From: Spinacia oleracea
Lineage: Eukaryota > Streptophyta > Magnoliopsida > Caryophyllales > Amaranthaceae
Direction: 5' to 3'
Assembly (NCBI RefSeq): GCF_020520425.1
Contig: NC_079491.1
Coordinates: 9,659,143-9,723,142, forward strand
DNA length: 64,000 nucleotides
A program made the position numbers and the translations under genes. The notes beneath the pieces were generated by a model. It saw only the letters and a program-made list of their open reading frames with translations. It was not told the origin of the DNA and made no database searches. Below, one piece after another: positions 8,500 to 21,948 of the stretch; positions within the stretch are counted from its first letter, which is position 1, and each line of letters begins with the position of its first letter.

Positions 8500-11400
8500 T
8501 TTCCAATTTCAGTTAGTTTGTATTCTCCCTTTTAGCATTCTTATTTCTTGGGTTCGTAATTGAAATTCCTCATGATTCAGCTTGAACCTTTATGTGTGTT
8601 TGTATTATGTATAAGGTGGATCTCACAAGTCCATGTTATATTTTTATAGGCTTGATAAAATTTTGTTATCCTTGATTATATATAAGCTTTCTTCCTGGAT
8701 TTCAGATTTCAGTTACTTTGTGTTTTCTTCCATTGTAACATTCTTATTTTCGATGTCTATGATTTTACTTCCTAACAAATCATGTTTTCGGTGGATTTTT
8801 TGGAGTCAAACCTCTATTTAAATAATTATGATACATTTTGTATAAAGACTAAAGAGGCGTATTTGTGATAACTTTTCATCTTTTTGGATAAGGATTCTGA
8901 TTGAAGAGGGAACTTAATATCTATTATGTGTAAAAGATTATGACTTGTACACTTGTACACCGATTTTGCTCAAAATGATTATAGCTTGTACTTGTTAATT
9001 TATCCATACGTGTATGATTGTACCTCATATGTCATTTGTGTACCTATGTTGTGGGAGACAATCTTAGTTAGTGTATGCATGTATAAAGACTTTCAGCTTC
9101 TATTTGAACTGAACATAGTCTTGTAGTAAAATGTGTTTGGATGGTGCCTGTGCTTGAGGGTCTTCTGTTGAATGGATGATTCAACATATTTCTTCTCTAC
9201 CTTTCAATTTTGTGGTTATTGTGGTAGGCTGTTTCCTTTGCTTTCTTATTATGATTGTTTTATTTGATAAACATGGACAATTAACTTTCGTGGACAAAAT
9301 TGGGAGACATAGCATGAGGTATTACGATGCCAGGGTGATACTTTTCTTGCAAATGGAGGGAATATGATAAGGGGTTGCCTACTTTCTTCTGTATGATGCA
9401 TGCATCTGGAAGGCCTTTGGTGTTCCTTCTCATTTGTACTCATGGTGCCACTGCATTTCATACTTTTGTGACTTTTGTCTATGGAAGGTATGTGACTGCC
9501 TTAATTTAGATGTCGGTGTTGTTTAGTTTTAGAAGCCACAAAGTGGGATAATTGCCTGCAGCAATTACAATTCCTACCTCTGTCTAGTGCCGCGAGATGC
9601 CTATTGGAACGACCTTTTTCTTGGCTTCAATTTGCTGATTCTATTGGTTAGATTCGGTCTTCACTTATTTCTGATGTTGAATAGTATGAGACTTGTCCTT
9701 TCTCAGATGCCTACATGTTACCTGGGTTCTATTCGAAAAAGTAGCCCTTTGTATGTAGTCATAGATTTTTAGTGTACTGATGAACATACAGTAGACAGGG
9801 TCTGTTGTGCAGATACTTATAGCTGTTCCTGTTTTGTAGCTTTTTAGGACAGGGATGGAGAAGGAGTTGCCCGCTTATCAGTATTGAGTTGAACAAATCT
9901 TTTTGGTAGTTTTATCGTGTAATCTGAGATTTTTGTGCAAGTCTTAGCCCTTTCTCTGTTCTTCCAGCTGGTTTATGCATTTCTTTTTTAGAAGCTAGTA
10001 CGATTCATCTAAGTATCTATTTTTAATTTTCTTCTGTTGTATACTAATATAACACAACTTATTTTGTGCCGTCAGTTTATTCTTGTAAGGTCTCTTATAT
10101 AGTGCACATTATTATTTTGTAACTGCTGTTTTATGTCTTGGATAACATTGAACTTGTGAAGTTGTGATGTTTTAGAATAAAATGCGCATGCCCTCCTTCA
10201 GACCTGGAGTCTGGACAAATTTATTTATTCATTTTCTGTAAGTTGACACAGATGGTAACATGTGTGGTTCCATGGCTTGAAGTTCTGGTGAAGATAACAT
10301 CTTGATATGATACAACCCAACAAGCAATTTGCTGCATGTAGCTCCTTGCTTTCTTTACTCTTTTTGGTTCCTTGATATATTTGTCTGGCATATTCCGTTT
10401 CTTTAAATTCTAATGTGGTTTGCGTTTAGAGTTTCCACTGCTACTGAGCTGTGCCCTTAACTTTTTTTTAGTTACATATGTCCCTTCCTTCAGAAATGTG
10501 GTAGGTGGTTCAATCCCAGGTGAGCTGATGAACTGCAATATTATCTGTCTTAAAGCAGGATTCTTTGGAGGTGATTCTTGTCAGGTACATTCTACCAGAT
10601 TAGTCTGTTCAATATCAGCTGTTCGTTAGGATTGAATGTACTACTGTTTGCATGAAGCAACTAAAATGAAGTGGTTATGACTTCTTTTCTGGAATGTAGT
10701 CTATGTACGTCTTTGAGAATTGACAGTGCTTTCTCCTTCAGCCTCATTCATTACTTTCGTGATGCCAATGTTGCTTGTGCTGTCCTAATTCATGCCAACA
10801 CCATGAAAATCTATAATTTGTTTTAGATAACCTTTATTTGCTGTGGTTAACTCAGCTTTCTCCTAGAGTACCAAGACTATGCCAAACTGTTACGTGCAGG
10901 TAGGTTTGAGCTCTCATGTGATGATTGATGAATATAAGGTGTGGAACTCATCTTTTTCCCTTAAATCATTGCTTCAGCTGCTCCTAATGTTCTTTTGTGA
11001 GTCTTGAGACTGTGGGAGAATTAGCTTATTTATGGTGGTAATAAAGCCTGTGGAACCAAAAGGGTTATTTATATACTAAAATGATTTACGCTACAAGTTG
11101 AGGATACCAATTCGGGTAGTTATCACTTGTCAGAAATCTGAAGATCTAGATATTAAGGTTACCTTCCTCTCTTAGGCAGTCAGTTGTCTCTCTTTGTGGC
11201 AGATGACATTCTATGTTAGATTATTCACATCATTACTTAGCTTTTGGGGGTAAAATAACTGCAAGTGTTTACATTGCAAACTTGCAAAGAGTGTATCATA
11301 TAAGTCAATCTTGGTGCTGTAGAATTATTTCACTCTTTGTACTCCTCATCAGCCCCTTGTTTTTTCATTTTCTCTGACTTTGATTGACTGTGCATCCATC

Positions 11401-12300
11401 TAACTGGATTCCAGGGAGGAACATTTTCATTATACAGGGATCATTGCTTGCATATTATGCATCAGTCTCACTGTCATTCGAGGAATTAGTTTCAACTGTC
11501 GAATGCTAACTCTCAAATGTGGCCTTATCTGATGCATCCGGAACAACATGGAGCATTTTTAAAAGCTGGCCATTTAACTGCTAAACGGCTATCCCCTCAA
11601 AAAAACACTGCTAGATGGCAGACCAAATAAGTTCCAAATTAACTACTCAGAGTAACTAGTTTTCTTTTTTAAGATAGGTTTCTTTTAGAGTAACTACCGA
11701 AGCCTCAGAAGCTCAGACATTTCCTAAATTCATGTACTTGTATATTCTTTTTTGGTGCGTGTTTGCTGTTTTTTAATTGGAATTTTGAAGCAGGATCAGA
11801 CCAGCATGCCATTAGGAGGTGCCCATTCTCAGTTGCAATTTGCGGTTCTTCAGGTCTGAGTGGATTGCTTGACGTTTGGGCAAGAACTCTTGAGAGTCAT
11901 GGAGTGGATTCCGCTTAACTTTCAGGTGCATATTAGTGACTCCGTACTTCTTAGTCTTGTTATTTTGTTTTACATTCATTGACCAAGGTGATTTTGAAAA
12001 CATTTGTACTTCCTAATAGTGTAGGCATATCCATCATATGGACCGACGTCGGAACAATCTGGTGTGGTGCAATACTCCTATCATTACCAAATGGGTGGCT
12101 AAACTCTCAAAAGCTAGTTAATACGTCTTGTGCCAGTTTGTGCCCAATTTTCTTAATCTACCTATTTGAGCTCGACACAGTGTACACGTCTTATTGCTCA
12201 AAAAAATCATCACAATGTTATGGGAGTTTGAGGTTTTGATTACTAACAAGTAACAACCTCCTTGTTATTTCAAGTAAACTTAAACTCTTCCACTACTAGA
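8500..12300. other. Long non-coding stretch between the JmjC and receptor-kinase genes
   Basis: No complete gene is visible in 3.8 kb. The text is T-rich on the + strand with several blocks of more balanced composition, which could be introns and exons of an extended, spliced 3' leader of the JmjC transcript. One such block at about 11,790-11,915 follows an acceptor-like TTTTGAAGCAG and stays open for about 40 codons to a TAA. I recognise no protein in it. Confidence 0.35.
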
Positions 12301-12316
12301 GTACTAGTTAAAGATC

Positions 12317-12630
12317 ACACTTGGCCGGGTAGGCCCGAGGCACGACACAAGCACAAAATTGTGGGTTATGAGCTGGAACCGGACCATATTTTTTGGGAAG
12401 AGCACGAGAAGGCACGACACGGCAGTTAAATTGAGCGAAATCAGACTTATCCACGACGGTTTGGCCCGAGGGAACATGGGCTTATGTCGTGTCTGGGCCG
12501 TGCTTTTGAAAATTTTAGCACAATCCAGGCCGGCAGGTAATAGCTACTCCGTAATAAGCAGGCTTGGTGTGGATGGGGGCCCGTTCAGCCCAAGACACGT
12601 GGGTTTGGCCCACCACCATCTTTAGTCCTA
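12317..12630. repeat. GGCCCG/CACGACAC-rich dispersed repeat, copy 1
   Basis: A GC-rich insertion contains GGCCGGGTAGGCCCGAGGCA near the left end and CCAAGACACGTGGGTTTGGC near the right. Internal text (GGGAAGAGCACG, AAATCAGACTTATCCACGA, GTGCTTTTGAAAATTTTAGC) matches a diverged copy at 48,018-48,385. This is the type of non-autonomous repeat common in plant intergenic DNA. The ends look loosely inverted but no target-site duplication could be fixed. Confidence 0.5.
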
Positions 12631-13285
12631 CAGTCCTGCTAGTACTAAAAAGAATAACAACCCTTTTGTCGAAAACTTTATGTTATCCACCAACAACAAC
12701 AAAGAGACAAAAATCCGAGATTCAACCACCAAACTCCAAATCTTTGCCACTTCCCACGTTTAATCCTTTTAAAATTTCAAACTACACTACTTCAAGTGGA
12801 GTACTTGAATCTAACTCCAAATAGTAACTCCATTTACATTCGGGTTATATGAACGTTACAGAATTGTATTTCCTCAATTAAAAAAATCCCGCCAATTTGA
12901 AAAACCCAATGAAAATAGAGACAGTCACCCATTTTTCTCTCTCTTCAAAGCACAACTTCCCAAGTGTCTTTACTCCAATTTCACTGACCCATTTCCATAG
13001 ACTACTCAGCTAAAAAAGACCCCATTAAATTAACTTATTGGTTATTTATATTTAATTTTTTTAAAAAATTAACTTTATTTTTGAAAATATACTGTCATGA
13101 TAGCAATTGCCTACTCTACTCTTTTCTTTCTTCACAGTTATCATGGTTGTCCAAAGTTCAAAACTTTACTAGCCCCCCCCAAAAAAAAACAATCTTTTTT
13201 TCTTTGAATTTTCATTTTTTACTCTAATGAGTGAAGATATATCAAATTGAAGTTCCAAGATTCAATCTTTAAGTAGAAATTTCAA

Positions 13286-16200
13286 ATGGATTTGTTTGCT
13301 TTGATCTTAAAATCAGTTTTGGTGACTACCCTTTTCTGCATTTGCCCTCTTGCTCTCACACCAGATGGTAAAATTTACAGTACTTATTTTTGCTAATTTC
13401 TTCTTGCTGTAGTTATATTTTTTCAGTTTTGATTTACTTTTATGAATTTGTTGCATTTTTATTTGTGTAATTAGGCATGGTTTTGCTTGAACTGAAGAAT
13501 GTTTTGAATGATACCAAAAATGCCCTTGGTAATTGGAGAGATACTGATGATTCACCTTGTCTATGGACTGGGATTTCCTGTAATTCCGAGGACCAAGCTG
13601 TCATTTCTATGTATGTCAATATTTTTTCTCCCATCAATTTCTCCTTTTTATTTATTTTTGGTGATGTTTATGATGTTGGGGTTTTTCAGAAATTTGCCTT
13701 ACATGCAACTTGGAGGAATAATTTCTCCAAGCATTGGGAAGCTATCTAAACTTCAAAGACTGTGAGTGTTACTATTTAGAATTTTGTGTTCTTTATTTTC
13801 AGTTAACATAACTTTTGAAATTAAAGTTGTTGAAATGGTTAATCAGGGCACTTCATCAGAACAGTCTGCATGGTTTTATTCCTCATGAAATTGCAAATTG
13901 TAGCGAGCTCAAAGCATTGTAAGTGAAACCCTCCTCCCTTTCGCTCATTTTTCCTTACGAGTAGTTGAGGTGAAATGAAGAGTTCGCGCAACATAAATTG
14001 TGGTAAATGCTGGAAATGTTAAATTATTTATCTGTATCCAATTCCAGGTACTTGAGAGCTAACTATCTGCAGGGTGGCATACCATCTGAGATTGGAAATC
14101 TCTCTTTTCTCAACATACTGTAAGACATCAATCTGTCTCCTCATTTAATTGATAGCCTTGCAATTTGTTCCTTTATACTTTTTGCTGTCAAAACTTGTAT
14201 ATTTGTACATTACTACAATGCTTTCATCTGTTGATGCAGGGATTTGTCTAGCAACTCATTGAAAGGTGCTATCCCTTCCTCCCTAGGGCGTCTCACCAGG
14301 CTTCACTATATGTAAGTTCTTTGGTGTCTGAAAAATGAATTTGATTTTCCACTTATATGAAAGTTATGATGATTTGTCAACCTTGATGTGGTAAAAAAGA
14401 TAGCTAACTACTTACCATGAATATCTACTTTCCAGGAACTTGTCAACAAATTTCTTCACTGGCGAGATACCGGATTTTGGTTCTCTCAGCGCTTTTGGGA
14501 ATAAATCGTATGTTATGTTCTTGACCATTACATTTACTTTCTAGTGTGAAAGATCATGTCTTGTGATCTTCTATGTTTCTTCTTGAGCTCTCTAATTCTG
14601 ATCTTCTGTTAATTATGATTGGTGTTGGTCTATCTATTGGAGCCTGTGATTCTTAGGAAGGACAATCCTGAATCGCCTGTAGACTTAGAGGTCTGGGGGC
14701 CACAATCTTTTCTTTTATGTTTCCGGCTAGAAGTGTTTAGTTTGTCATTCATTTAGCATATATGCTCATATCTATACAAATAAAAGTTGATGGGAGAATA
14801 TTACAAAATGTAGCAAGTTGCTCATGAGCAAGCACAAGAGGTTGTCCACACTTCACCTGCAAAACCAAATAAAATTTCTCGGATGTTAGTGATTTTATGT
14901 TGTATACCACAAGTTTGCGTCACAGTTATAGCTAGCACTAGGAAGTATGGGGAATAATGGTATTTACTTGGAAGGTATAATTAAGTACTAGGGAGTAGTT
15001 ATCCTTGATTGCAAGTAACTGAGCTAGTATAAATGAAATGATGAAACTCGTAACCTAATTGTGAAATACAAAACATAACAAATTATAGGAATGTGGAAAT
15101 CAAATACCAGCGGATGAAAATTCTAGAGCTAAGGTCCCTCCGTCCCTGGCTACTTCCTGCCAATGCGTCACTATGCAATTATTTATCCCTACCCAAATTA
15201 TGAAGATATTTTTAGTGGACATATGCATGCAACCTAAAGATTCCAATTATTCTTATCTGAAAATGATAGACTTTTTTGTTTACAGGTCTTTATACTATCA
15301 TCATGATTTTTCATGGAATGAATTACAGTTGAAACTTCCAACCTAATGTCAATACAATTCCCCACAATCTTATTCTCATAATAGAATTAACCTGCCCTTG
15401 TTCAGATACTCTTGAGAAAAGAATTCAACTTTCCTTTTAAATCTAGAATAAGATTCAATACCCACTTAAGTTAAGTAATGTTGTTCAAGCACAATCCAAC
15501 AAGAAGAATTGACAGCTCAATAAATTTGTAGGATCGGGGGTTAATCGCAACATTACAATCACATTTGAGTTCAGCTAAACTCTAGCTAATGGGTATACTC
15601 CTCCATTTGGAAAAGAAAAGAGATTTTACCAGAATATCAACTCAGTTAGTACACATCAAATACAAACTAAGTCAATTCGCAAAGTTATTATGTGAATTTA
15701 GAGTGAACAACTTGAAACTTATAAATCTCTTTAAGGACCCTCGAAATACGACTTTCTGGAACCCATGCACAGCTGTGCCTCAACTGGCGCGTGCTTTCAA
15801 GCCTGCTTATGTGAACTCATGGTCCCTTTGTTCCTGAGTATTATTTTTTCAGTTTTTCTACAATATGAAGCTCATTGTTAACAAATTACTTTTGATTTCA
15901 ATACGAATATTCCACGTTTAGTTCATTTCGTTCCATATTCATGCAGTTGGTTAATAGTTGACTCATGTTGGACATGAGCTTGTTGGTTGAAATTAGAAAA
16001 GTCTGGTGTCTCCTGATTCACCTGTATTTGCATATACTTCTTGCACAAAAGTTGCTGGTTGGAACTCTTACACCACCATTTCTCCTTGCAAAGAAATCAT
16101 TTCACCAAAAAAGTATAACAATGAATAGGGCCCTCTTACTAAGTAAACCACGTTCTTTTCCTCGCTCTTTTTGTGGAAGCAAAAATAAAATTATTTTTTA

Positions 16201-18925
16201 TCTTGTGGTGACGGTAAGCTACAATGTTTACTACCATTTATCGTTTTTTGTTGCATTGGTCATTGTGGACATTTCACAAATCACAACTCTCAATAGTCAA
16301 TACCTAAAATTGGATACCCAATTGCAGAAGATAACAGGAAAAAGAAGAAATCATTAGGAAGAAATACCACAAGATAAACGATTTCTGAAACTCATCTAAC
16401 TCGAATATCATGCGTGATTTTGTTAATCTCAGATTATTGATTAGCAAATTAACACTACTATACCATTTCAATTTTTGCTATTTCATCAACCTTTATTTTT
16501 CTTGGTCAGTGCATTCATTTGGTACCATTTTGTGTTGGCTCCAAGGTCATCCTCATCACTTGATTTTGGGTTTCCCCTTCATATGAAATGAACTTTTTCT
16601 TTCCATATATGCTCCATGAATATTAATAGTCATATAGTATTCTACAATTCGTTTGTATGACCTTTATTTAGCATCACGGGTCATGCAGACTTTGGCTAAA
16701 ATGAACTGTTGCTATATGATTCAGTACCTTTTCATGTTCTATAATCTAAATCCTCCTTTCCCTGCAACAGATTTATTGGTAATTTGGACCTTTGTGGGAG
16801 ACAAGTGCATAAACCATGCCGGACTTCACTTGGATTCCCTGCAGTCTTACCTCATGCAGAGAGTGATCAAGCTGCAGGTAAGCAACATCCTTGGCAGTCA
16901 ATAATTACATGAATTTGATTTTCTTATCTTTAATAGAGTTATCAATAACAGATTTTCTGAGTTTAGTGTATCTTCTATTCATTTGCCAGGTCCAAGTAAG
17001 CGGTCATCTCATTATGTCAAGGGATTGTTGATTGGGGCAATGTCCATGCTAGGAATAGCTCTTTTAGTGGTCATTGCACTCCTATGGGTTTGGTCAGTAT
17101 CAAAGAAAGAAAGAGCTGCTAAGAAATACACAGAAGTCAAGAAGCAAGTTGAACCTGAAGCAGGTAGGATTTACATATACATTTTTGTAAGATTTTATGG
17201 TGTAGTTCCATCGTTTTTTTTTGTAATACTTGAACCCTTTCTCTTTCGGGAACAGGAACCAAGCTCATCACTTTCCATGGCGATCTTCCATATCCCTCAT
17301 TTGAGATCATTGAAAAGCTGGAGGCTCTCGATGAAGAAGATGTTGTGGGTTCGGGAGGATTTGGAACTGTGTACAGAATGGTAATGAATGACTGTGGCAC
17401 ATTTGCTGTTAAAAGGATTGATCGCACTCGTGAAGGATCCGATCAAGTATTTGAGCGGGAATTGGAGATTTTGGGCAGCATCAAGCACATTAACTTAGTA
17501 AACTTGAGAGGCTATTGTAGACTGCCAACTTCGAAGCTTCTCATTTATGATTATTTGGGCATGGGCAGCCTTGATGATGTGTTACATGGTAAATATTTAC
17601 TTTAACAAAGGAAAAGTTTTCTTTGGTAAATATCAGAAAAACAAATTATATAGATATCTTGTAATAATTAGCAAGTAGTGTTTGAATATATATCTGATGA
17701 TTCTTAATGTCTGATTGCTATTGACAGAACAAGGTTATAGTAACGAAGTTATAAGCTGGAGTTGTCGTTTGAAGATAGCCCTTGGCTCTGCTCGTGGGTT
17801 AGCATACCTCCATCATGACTGCTGCCCAAGGGTAGTACATCGTGACATAAAATCAAGCAATATACTTCTTGATGAAAATATGGAGCCGCATGTGTCTGAT
17901 TTTGGTCTTGCAAAGCTTTTAAAAGATGAAGAAGCCCATGTTACAACTGTTGTTGCTGGTACTTTTGGGTACTTGGCACCTGGTACGTCTTTCTTATTTA
18001 CTTGTCGTGTCTTTCACGTTTATTGGTACCCATTAATCAGAACACGGATATTTGGGATATCGTTATAAATTGTACCATAAACCATACACCAGAAAATTAT
18101 CTTCCAAACTAAAACATTGCATTAGAAATGAATATGCATGTACAATCCAAATTACTTAATACTTATACTATGGAAGATGATGACGTGGTATTTCTATCCA
18201 TCTTGCTGCATGTCACGTAAAATGCCATTCACTGTAAAAGGCACCAGCTTTTAAGGTATAAGGCTTGATTCCTTTTACCCCGAACATGTTTCTGAACTTA
18301 TTGGAATTTGTCTGAACTTATTTTAGAGGTAAATTTAAGTTCTGTAGCCCTTATCTGAGCCTTCTGAAACTTGTCTGAATTTCTATTTCTCGAAACTGAT
18401 ATTCTAAGATTAAAGTCTTAAGAGTATGTTTATAACAATTTAAATATGTAATCCAAATATGTGCACTCAATGTGCAGAGTATTTGCAAAGTGGAAGAGCG
18501 ACAGAGAAGTCAGATGTTTACAGCTTTGGTGTTCTTCTGTTGGAGATTGTGACAGGAAAAAGACCAACTGATCCATGTTTTGTTCAGAAAGGCTTAAATG
18601 TTGTTGGTTGGGTAAGTTTCAATTACAAGTGAAAAATCAAATTTATTTTCACCAACTTGATTAAAGGGTCATAACGGAAAAACTACTCGAAAATCTGCAG
18701 ATGAACACACTACTGAAAGACAACAAATTAGAGGATATAGTAGATAAAAGGTGCCGTGATGTGGATCCAGAAGCAGCAGAGGCAGTACTCGATCTAGTAT
18801 CCCGATGCACTGATGCAGATCCTGAGCATAGGCCATCGATGAACGAGGTTTTGCAGGTTCTAGAACAAGAGGTCATGTCTCCTTGCCCTAGTGATTTCTA
18901 TGAGTCTCAATCAGATTATTCGTAA
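13286..18925 (+). CDS. LRR receptor-like kinase, LRR-XIII/FEI type, 13 exons
   Basis: Exons: 13286-13367, 13475-13610, 13690-13761, 13847-13918, 14048-14119, 14240-14311, 14436-14507, 16771-16877, 16990-17163, 17256-17588, 17728-17982, 18478-18611, 18701-18925 (601 aa, frame kept at every junction). Parts: signal peptide (1-24); LRRNT region with [12 protein letters not shown]; about five LRRs, each on a 72-nt exon; juxtamembrane [12 protein letters not shown]; one membrane span (about 240-264); a kinase with G-loop GSGGFGTVY (about 316), Lys in FAVKRID (K339), HRD in [10 protein letters not shown] (about 435-437) and DFG (about 455). It is an RD kinase with all core residues, so probably active at the plasma membrane. 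FEI1 and FEI2 act in cell-wall and cellulose signalling; a role here is inference. The sequence fits what I remember of At5g62710, and the next gene fits At5g62720. Intron 7 is unusually long (2.26 kb). Confidence 0.93.
14508..16770 (+). other. Long intron 7 of the receptor-kinase gene
   Basis: This 2263-bp intron separates the last LRR exon from the exon encoding FIGNLDLCG. Other introns in the gene are about 80-500 bp. It is AT-rich, and the open frames in it (15589-15837, 15965-16357) show no recognisable domain. An old insertion is likely, but I could not find intact TIRs or a TSD. Confidence 0.6.
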
Positions 18926-19930
18926 ATGACAGTTGACCATGAAATCTATGTGGTCTTAGCTGTCTTAGTGTAAGTTGCAATCCTGCCTTGGGGTTCTGTA
19001 TATGAAAAGAGTTACTGTCATTTGAGTAATATTCCATGATCAAAGCTTCATTCATTCACTGTATGTCTGTATGAGTTCTCTTCTTGTGGAGTTCTTTCTG
19101 TTACCATTACCAGTATGAAGGGAAAGTCTTGAAGAAACAATGGGTAGGGGTGAAGTACGCAATTGATTTCGACTCATTCCTGTAAGAACTTGCCTGAAGA
19201 ATCATCAGTAGTAGACCTGGTTATTGGATAGGATAGCCCAATGGGTCATGTTAATAGGGTTCTTATTGGACATGGCGACCCACTTTGAGCTGGCCATTAT
19301 TGAGCCGTCAAAATTGATCTTCCATTACCCGACTGGCCGACCGGTGAGGTTTTCTCCGTTTTCTGTTCAACCTGGTTCCGATACTGATACTGCATGATAC
19401 AGGTTCATATCATGTAGATTTTGTAGTAATGGTTTCACAAGGCTACTGTAAACCGAAAACAGTAGAGAATGACTATCCAGGTACAACATCCAGGATAAAT
19501 CGGTTACGACACAAATGAATATCAAATCAAATTCTCGAGAATTTTCACCAGAAAAGTTTATTGAATGCCCAGAATTTCTGCTATTCATATATTTTCTTCA
19601 AATTAGTTGAGGTCATTGAGGAGGAAAAAGGAAGGTGAATTATCCGAAGCTTGTTATCCATCTTGATATTGGGCAATAATGGGTCTAGATCTCAGTGTGT
19701 TGAGTGATGTGTAATGAAGAAAGCACAGCAATGAAGCCCAATTACTAGCCCAAGTAGTGAATGAAATATTCTAAAGTATTATTTCACTCAATCTCTTCAT
19801 TTCAGAAGTTGTTGATCAATTTTTGTTTGTTTGTTTTGTTGAAAAATTCATATTTAGGAAAGAAAATTACACGTACAACTTGAAGAATCTAGCTAAGATT
19901 TAAATAACGTTAAGAGAATATTGTGAATTT
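18926..19930. other. 3' region of the kinase gene and intergenic DNA
   Basis: The first 200 bp look like a 3' UTR. A partial hAT-type MITE follows (19,212-19,345, listed separately). Nothing else is coding. Confidence 0.5.
19212..19345. mobile_element. Partial hAT-type MITE, same family as 63,267-63,633
   Basis: It begins TAGACCTGGTTATTGGATAG and continues through GGGTCATGTTAATAGGGTTC and TTATTGGACATGG, closely matching the left half of the complete element at 63,267-63,633. The right half is lost or too diverged to see, so no TSD can be given. Confidence 0.65.
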
Positions 19931-21260
19931 CCGTACCTTGAGAGGTTAGAGACCCGGATGCTTTTCATATATCTCTTGAGATACAGTGAGATGTATTGGT
20001 TGGTTAGAACCATCTATTTAAATGTTATTTTGACTTGTTTTGTTGCAAAATTCATGTTCTTGAATGAAGGTGATTTTGAGCCTTTAAGTAACCAACTAAT
20101 AGGTGTTTATTGTTCCAAACAACCTTATACGAGGTTAGATACATTCTCCCAAATTTTGTGTTTTCGAGACCATATCTTGAAAATCTCTAAACGTGGTTCA
20201 AAATGATGCATTATATTATATACTCGTAATACAGTTTTTGACCATAAATTGGAGATTCTAAGAACCGGTCCTGAAAATTCTTAATATATCGAGGGATGTG
20301 TCTGATGGGATGTAAGGAAGTTTGGAATCATAAACACACACACTATATATTTGGTCAATTAAAGGCGTTGAGTCGCCTTGATTCAATAACATACGCTTTT
20401 GAGAAAATTGGCAAAATGCCATTTAAGAGGCGAGTTGGATGGTTCTAAGCATCGTTCGGGGAACCATACGGGAACACATCTGAATCTCTAACCTTTTTCA
20501 GGTCCGCAAAGTCCAAATTATCAAGGTTAAGGATTCAACTGAGCACCTCAGCGGCGGGGATCGTCGGGCTTAACCGAGACCAGACATCTGCCTATCCGTT
20601 AATATCGAACCTTTAATAATTCGATAAGGATCTTTTCAGCTAAGAAGTTGAAGAATCTGAAAGGTCTCCCTCTCCCAGCATAATTTAAGATTTTGTCATT
20701 GTTTCACAATGCCGTACTTAAAAACTAAAATTCAGAATACTTAACAACTAAAATAGTAAACAAAAATAATTAAAAACTAAAATTCATAGCAATATAGCAT
20801 AGTTCAAACTAAGATCACCTCTGCGGTTCACCATTAAAAAAAAAAAGCATCTACCGGGTCGGGACCCTTATCCCTCCAGTTCCATGACTGGTGGATGGCA
20901 CCAGGTTGTGAAGGCCATAATACACCATTTTTTACCAAAATTTGGAGATTACGGGGCCTGTTTTTGTAAACTCTTAAAATTTTGAGGGATGTGTCCAATG
21001 GTGGTATAAGGAAGTTTGGAAGTTTAGAAGTCTGGAATTTTTCTGGTTCCGAAAGGTTAGAGATCCAGACGCTTCCTATATACGCTATGAGTCTCCGATA
21101 GGCATATTAGATGGTTAGAACCATTTACTTCTGTTCTTAAATAACATTTTAGTTGATTTTTTACAAAAACTAATTTTGTTGAATCAAGGTTTTTTTGAGT
21201 CTTTACAATTCGAGAATTGTCTTTCATCACTAAGTCATCGCCAGTGACCTACAAACGGTT
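19930..21260. repeat. Diverged local duplication (about 0.4-kb blocks)
   Basis: Two blocks occur twice. Block A (about 19,930-20,190: GAGGTTAGAGACCCGGATGC, GGTTAGAACCAT, TTTTGAGCCTTTA) recurs at about 21,045-21,260. Block B (about 20,240-20,340: TTGGAGATT, GAGGGATGTGTC, AAGGAAGTTTGGAA) recurs at about 20,935-21,040. The order is A-B then B-A in the same orientation, so this is a tandem array with a middle part replaced or lost. Identity is only moderate, so it is old. It is probably an unclassified repeat. Confidence 0.6.
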
Positions 21261-21690
21261 TTCTTGGTTCCAAATGATACTCTTTGTTAGTATACGTTCT
21301 TAACAATATTGACATTAGCACCCATAAAGTCAATTATTAATTATGATGACAACACAAGTAAGATTAGTGAGGCATAATAAATGATGTCAAAGTCAACTGA
21401 ACTTCTGATATCTAACTAGGGGCATATATATATCGTCTCTTGAATAATTCGTATGGTTTAAATTTAGGAACCTTTGATCAAATCTTTATTCCCTGCAATT
21501 CGTACAAATTCCCATATAGTATATGCTTACTTCATAAACAAATACACCATAAGTTGTTCTTTAATATTATTGTACCATTTGGAGTTTCACGCTTAACTTT
21601 AATCATTGATATTTTGTAAATATATGCATCAAAACGAATCTAACAAGATTCGCATTACTATAATTACCTATGTATAAATTATACGTAGTA

Positions 21691-21948
21691 CTACCTCCGT
21701 TTCTGAAAGTTCTTTACGCTTTGGAAAATGTGTCCAAAGTATAAAAACTTTGACCGTAAATTCTCACCATTATATACATCAAAACATTACATGTAAGATT
21801 TTGTCAGATTGGTCTCGGTATGTATTTTCATAATATCAATTTTTTATAATTTTTTCACATACGAAATTGGATATATTAGTAGTTAAATATTGCATTGGAG
21901 TTCGTGCAAATAGTAACTGTGAAGATCTTTTTGAAACGGAGGAAGTAG
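21691..21948. mobile_element. Stowaway-type MITE
   Basis: The left end is CTACCTCCGTTTCTGAAAG. The right end, reversed, is CTACTTCCTCCGTTTCAAAA. The TA dinucleotide is duplicated at both sides (21689-21690 and 21949-21950). These are the hallmarks of Tc1/mariner-derived Stowaway elements. Interior phrases (TTGACCGTAAATTCTCACC, ATACATCAAAACATTAC) recur in inverted orientation in the element at 24,575-24,828, so both belong to one family. Confidence 0.8.

Noticed and set aside
17137-17488. Minus-strand frames in the kinase region
   Set aside because: They overlap the kinase exon carrying the G-loop and catalytic lysine, which is clearly coding on the plus strand.
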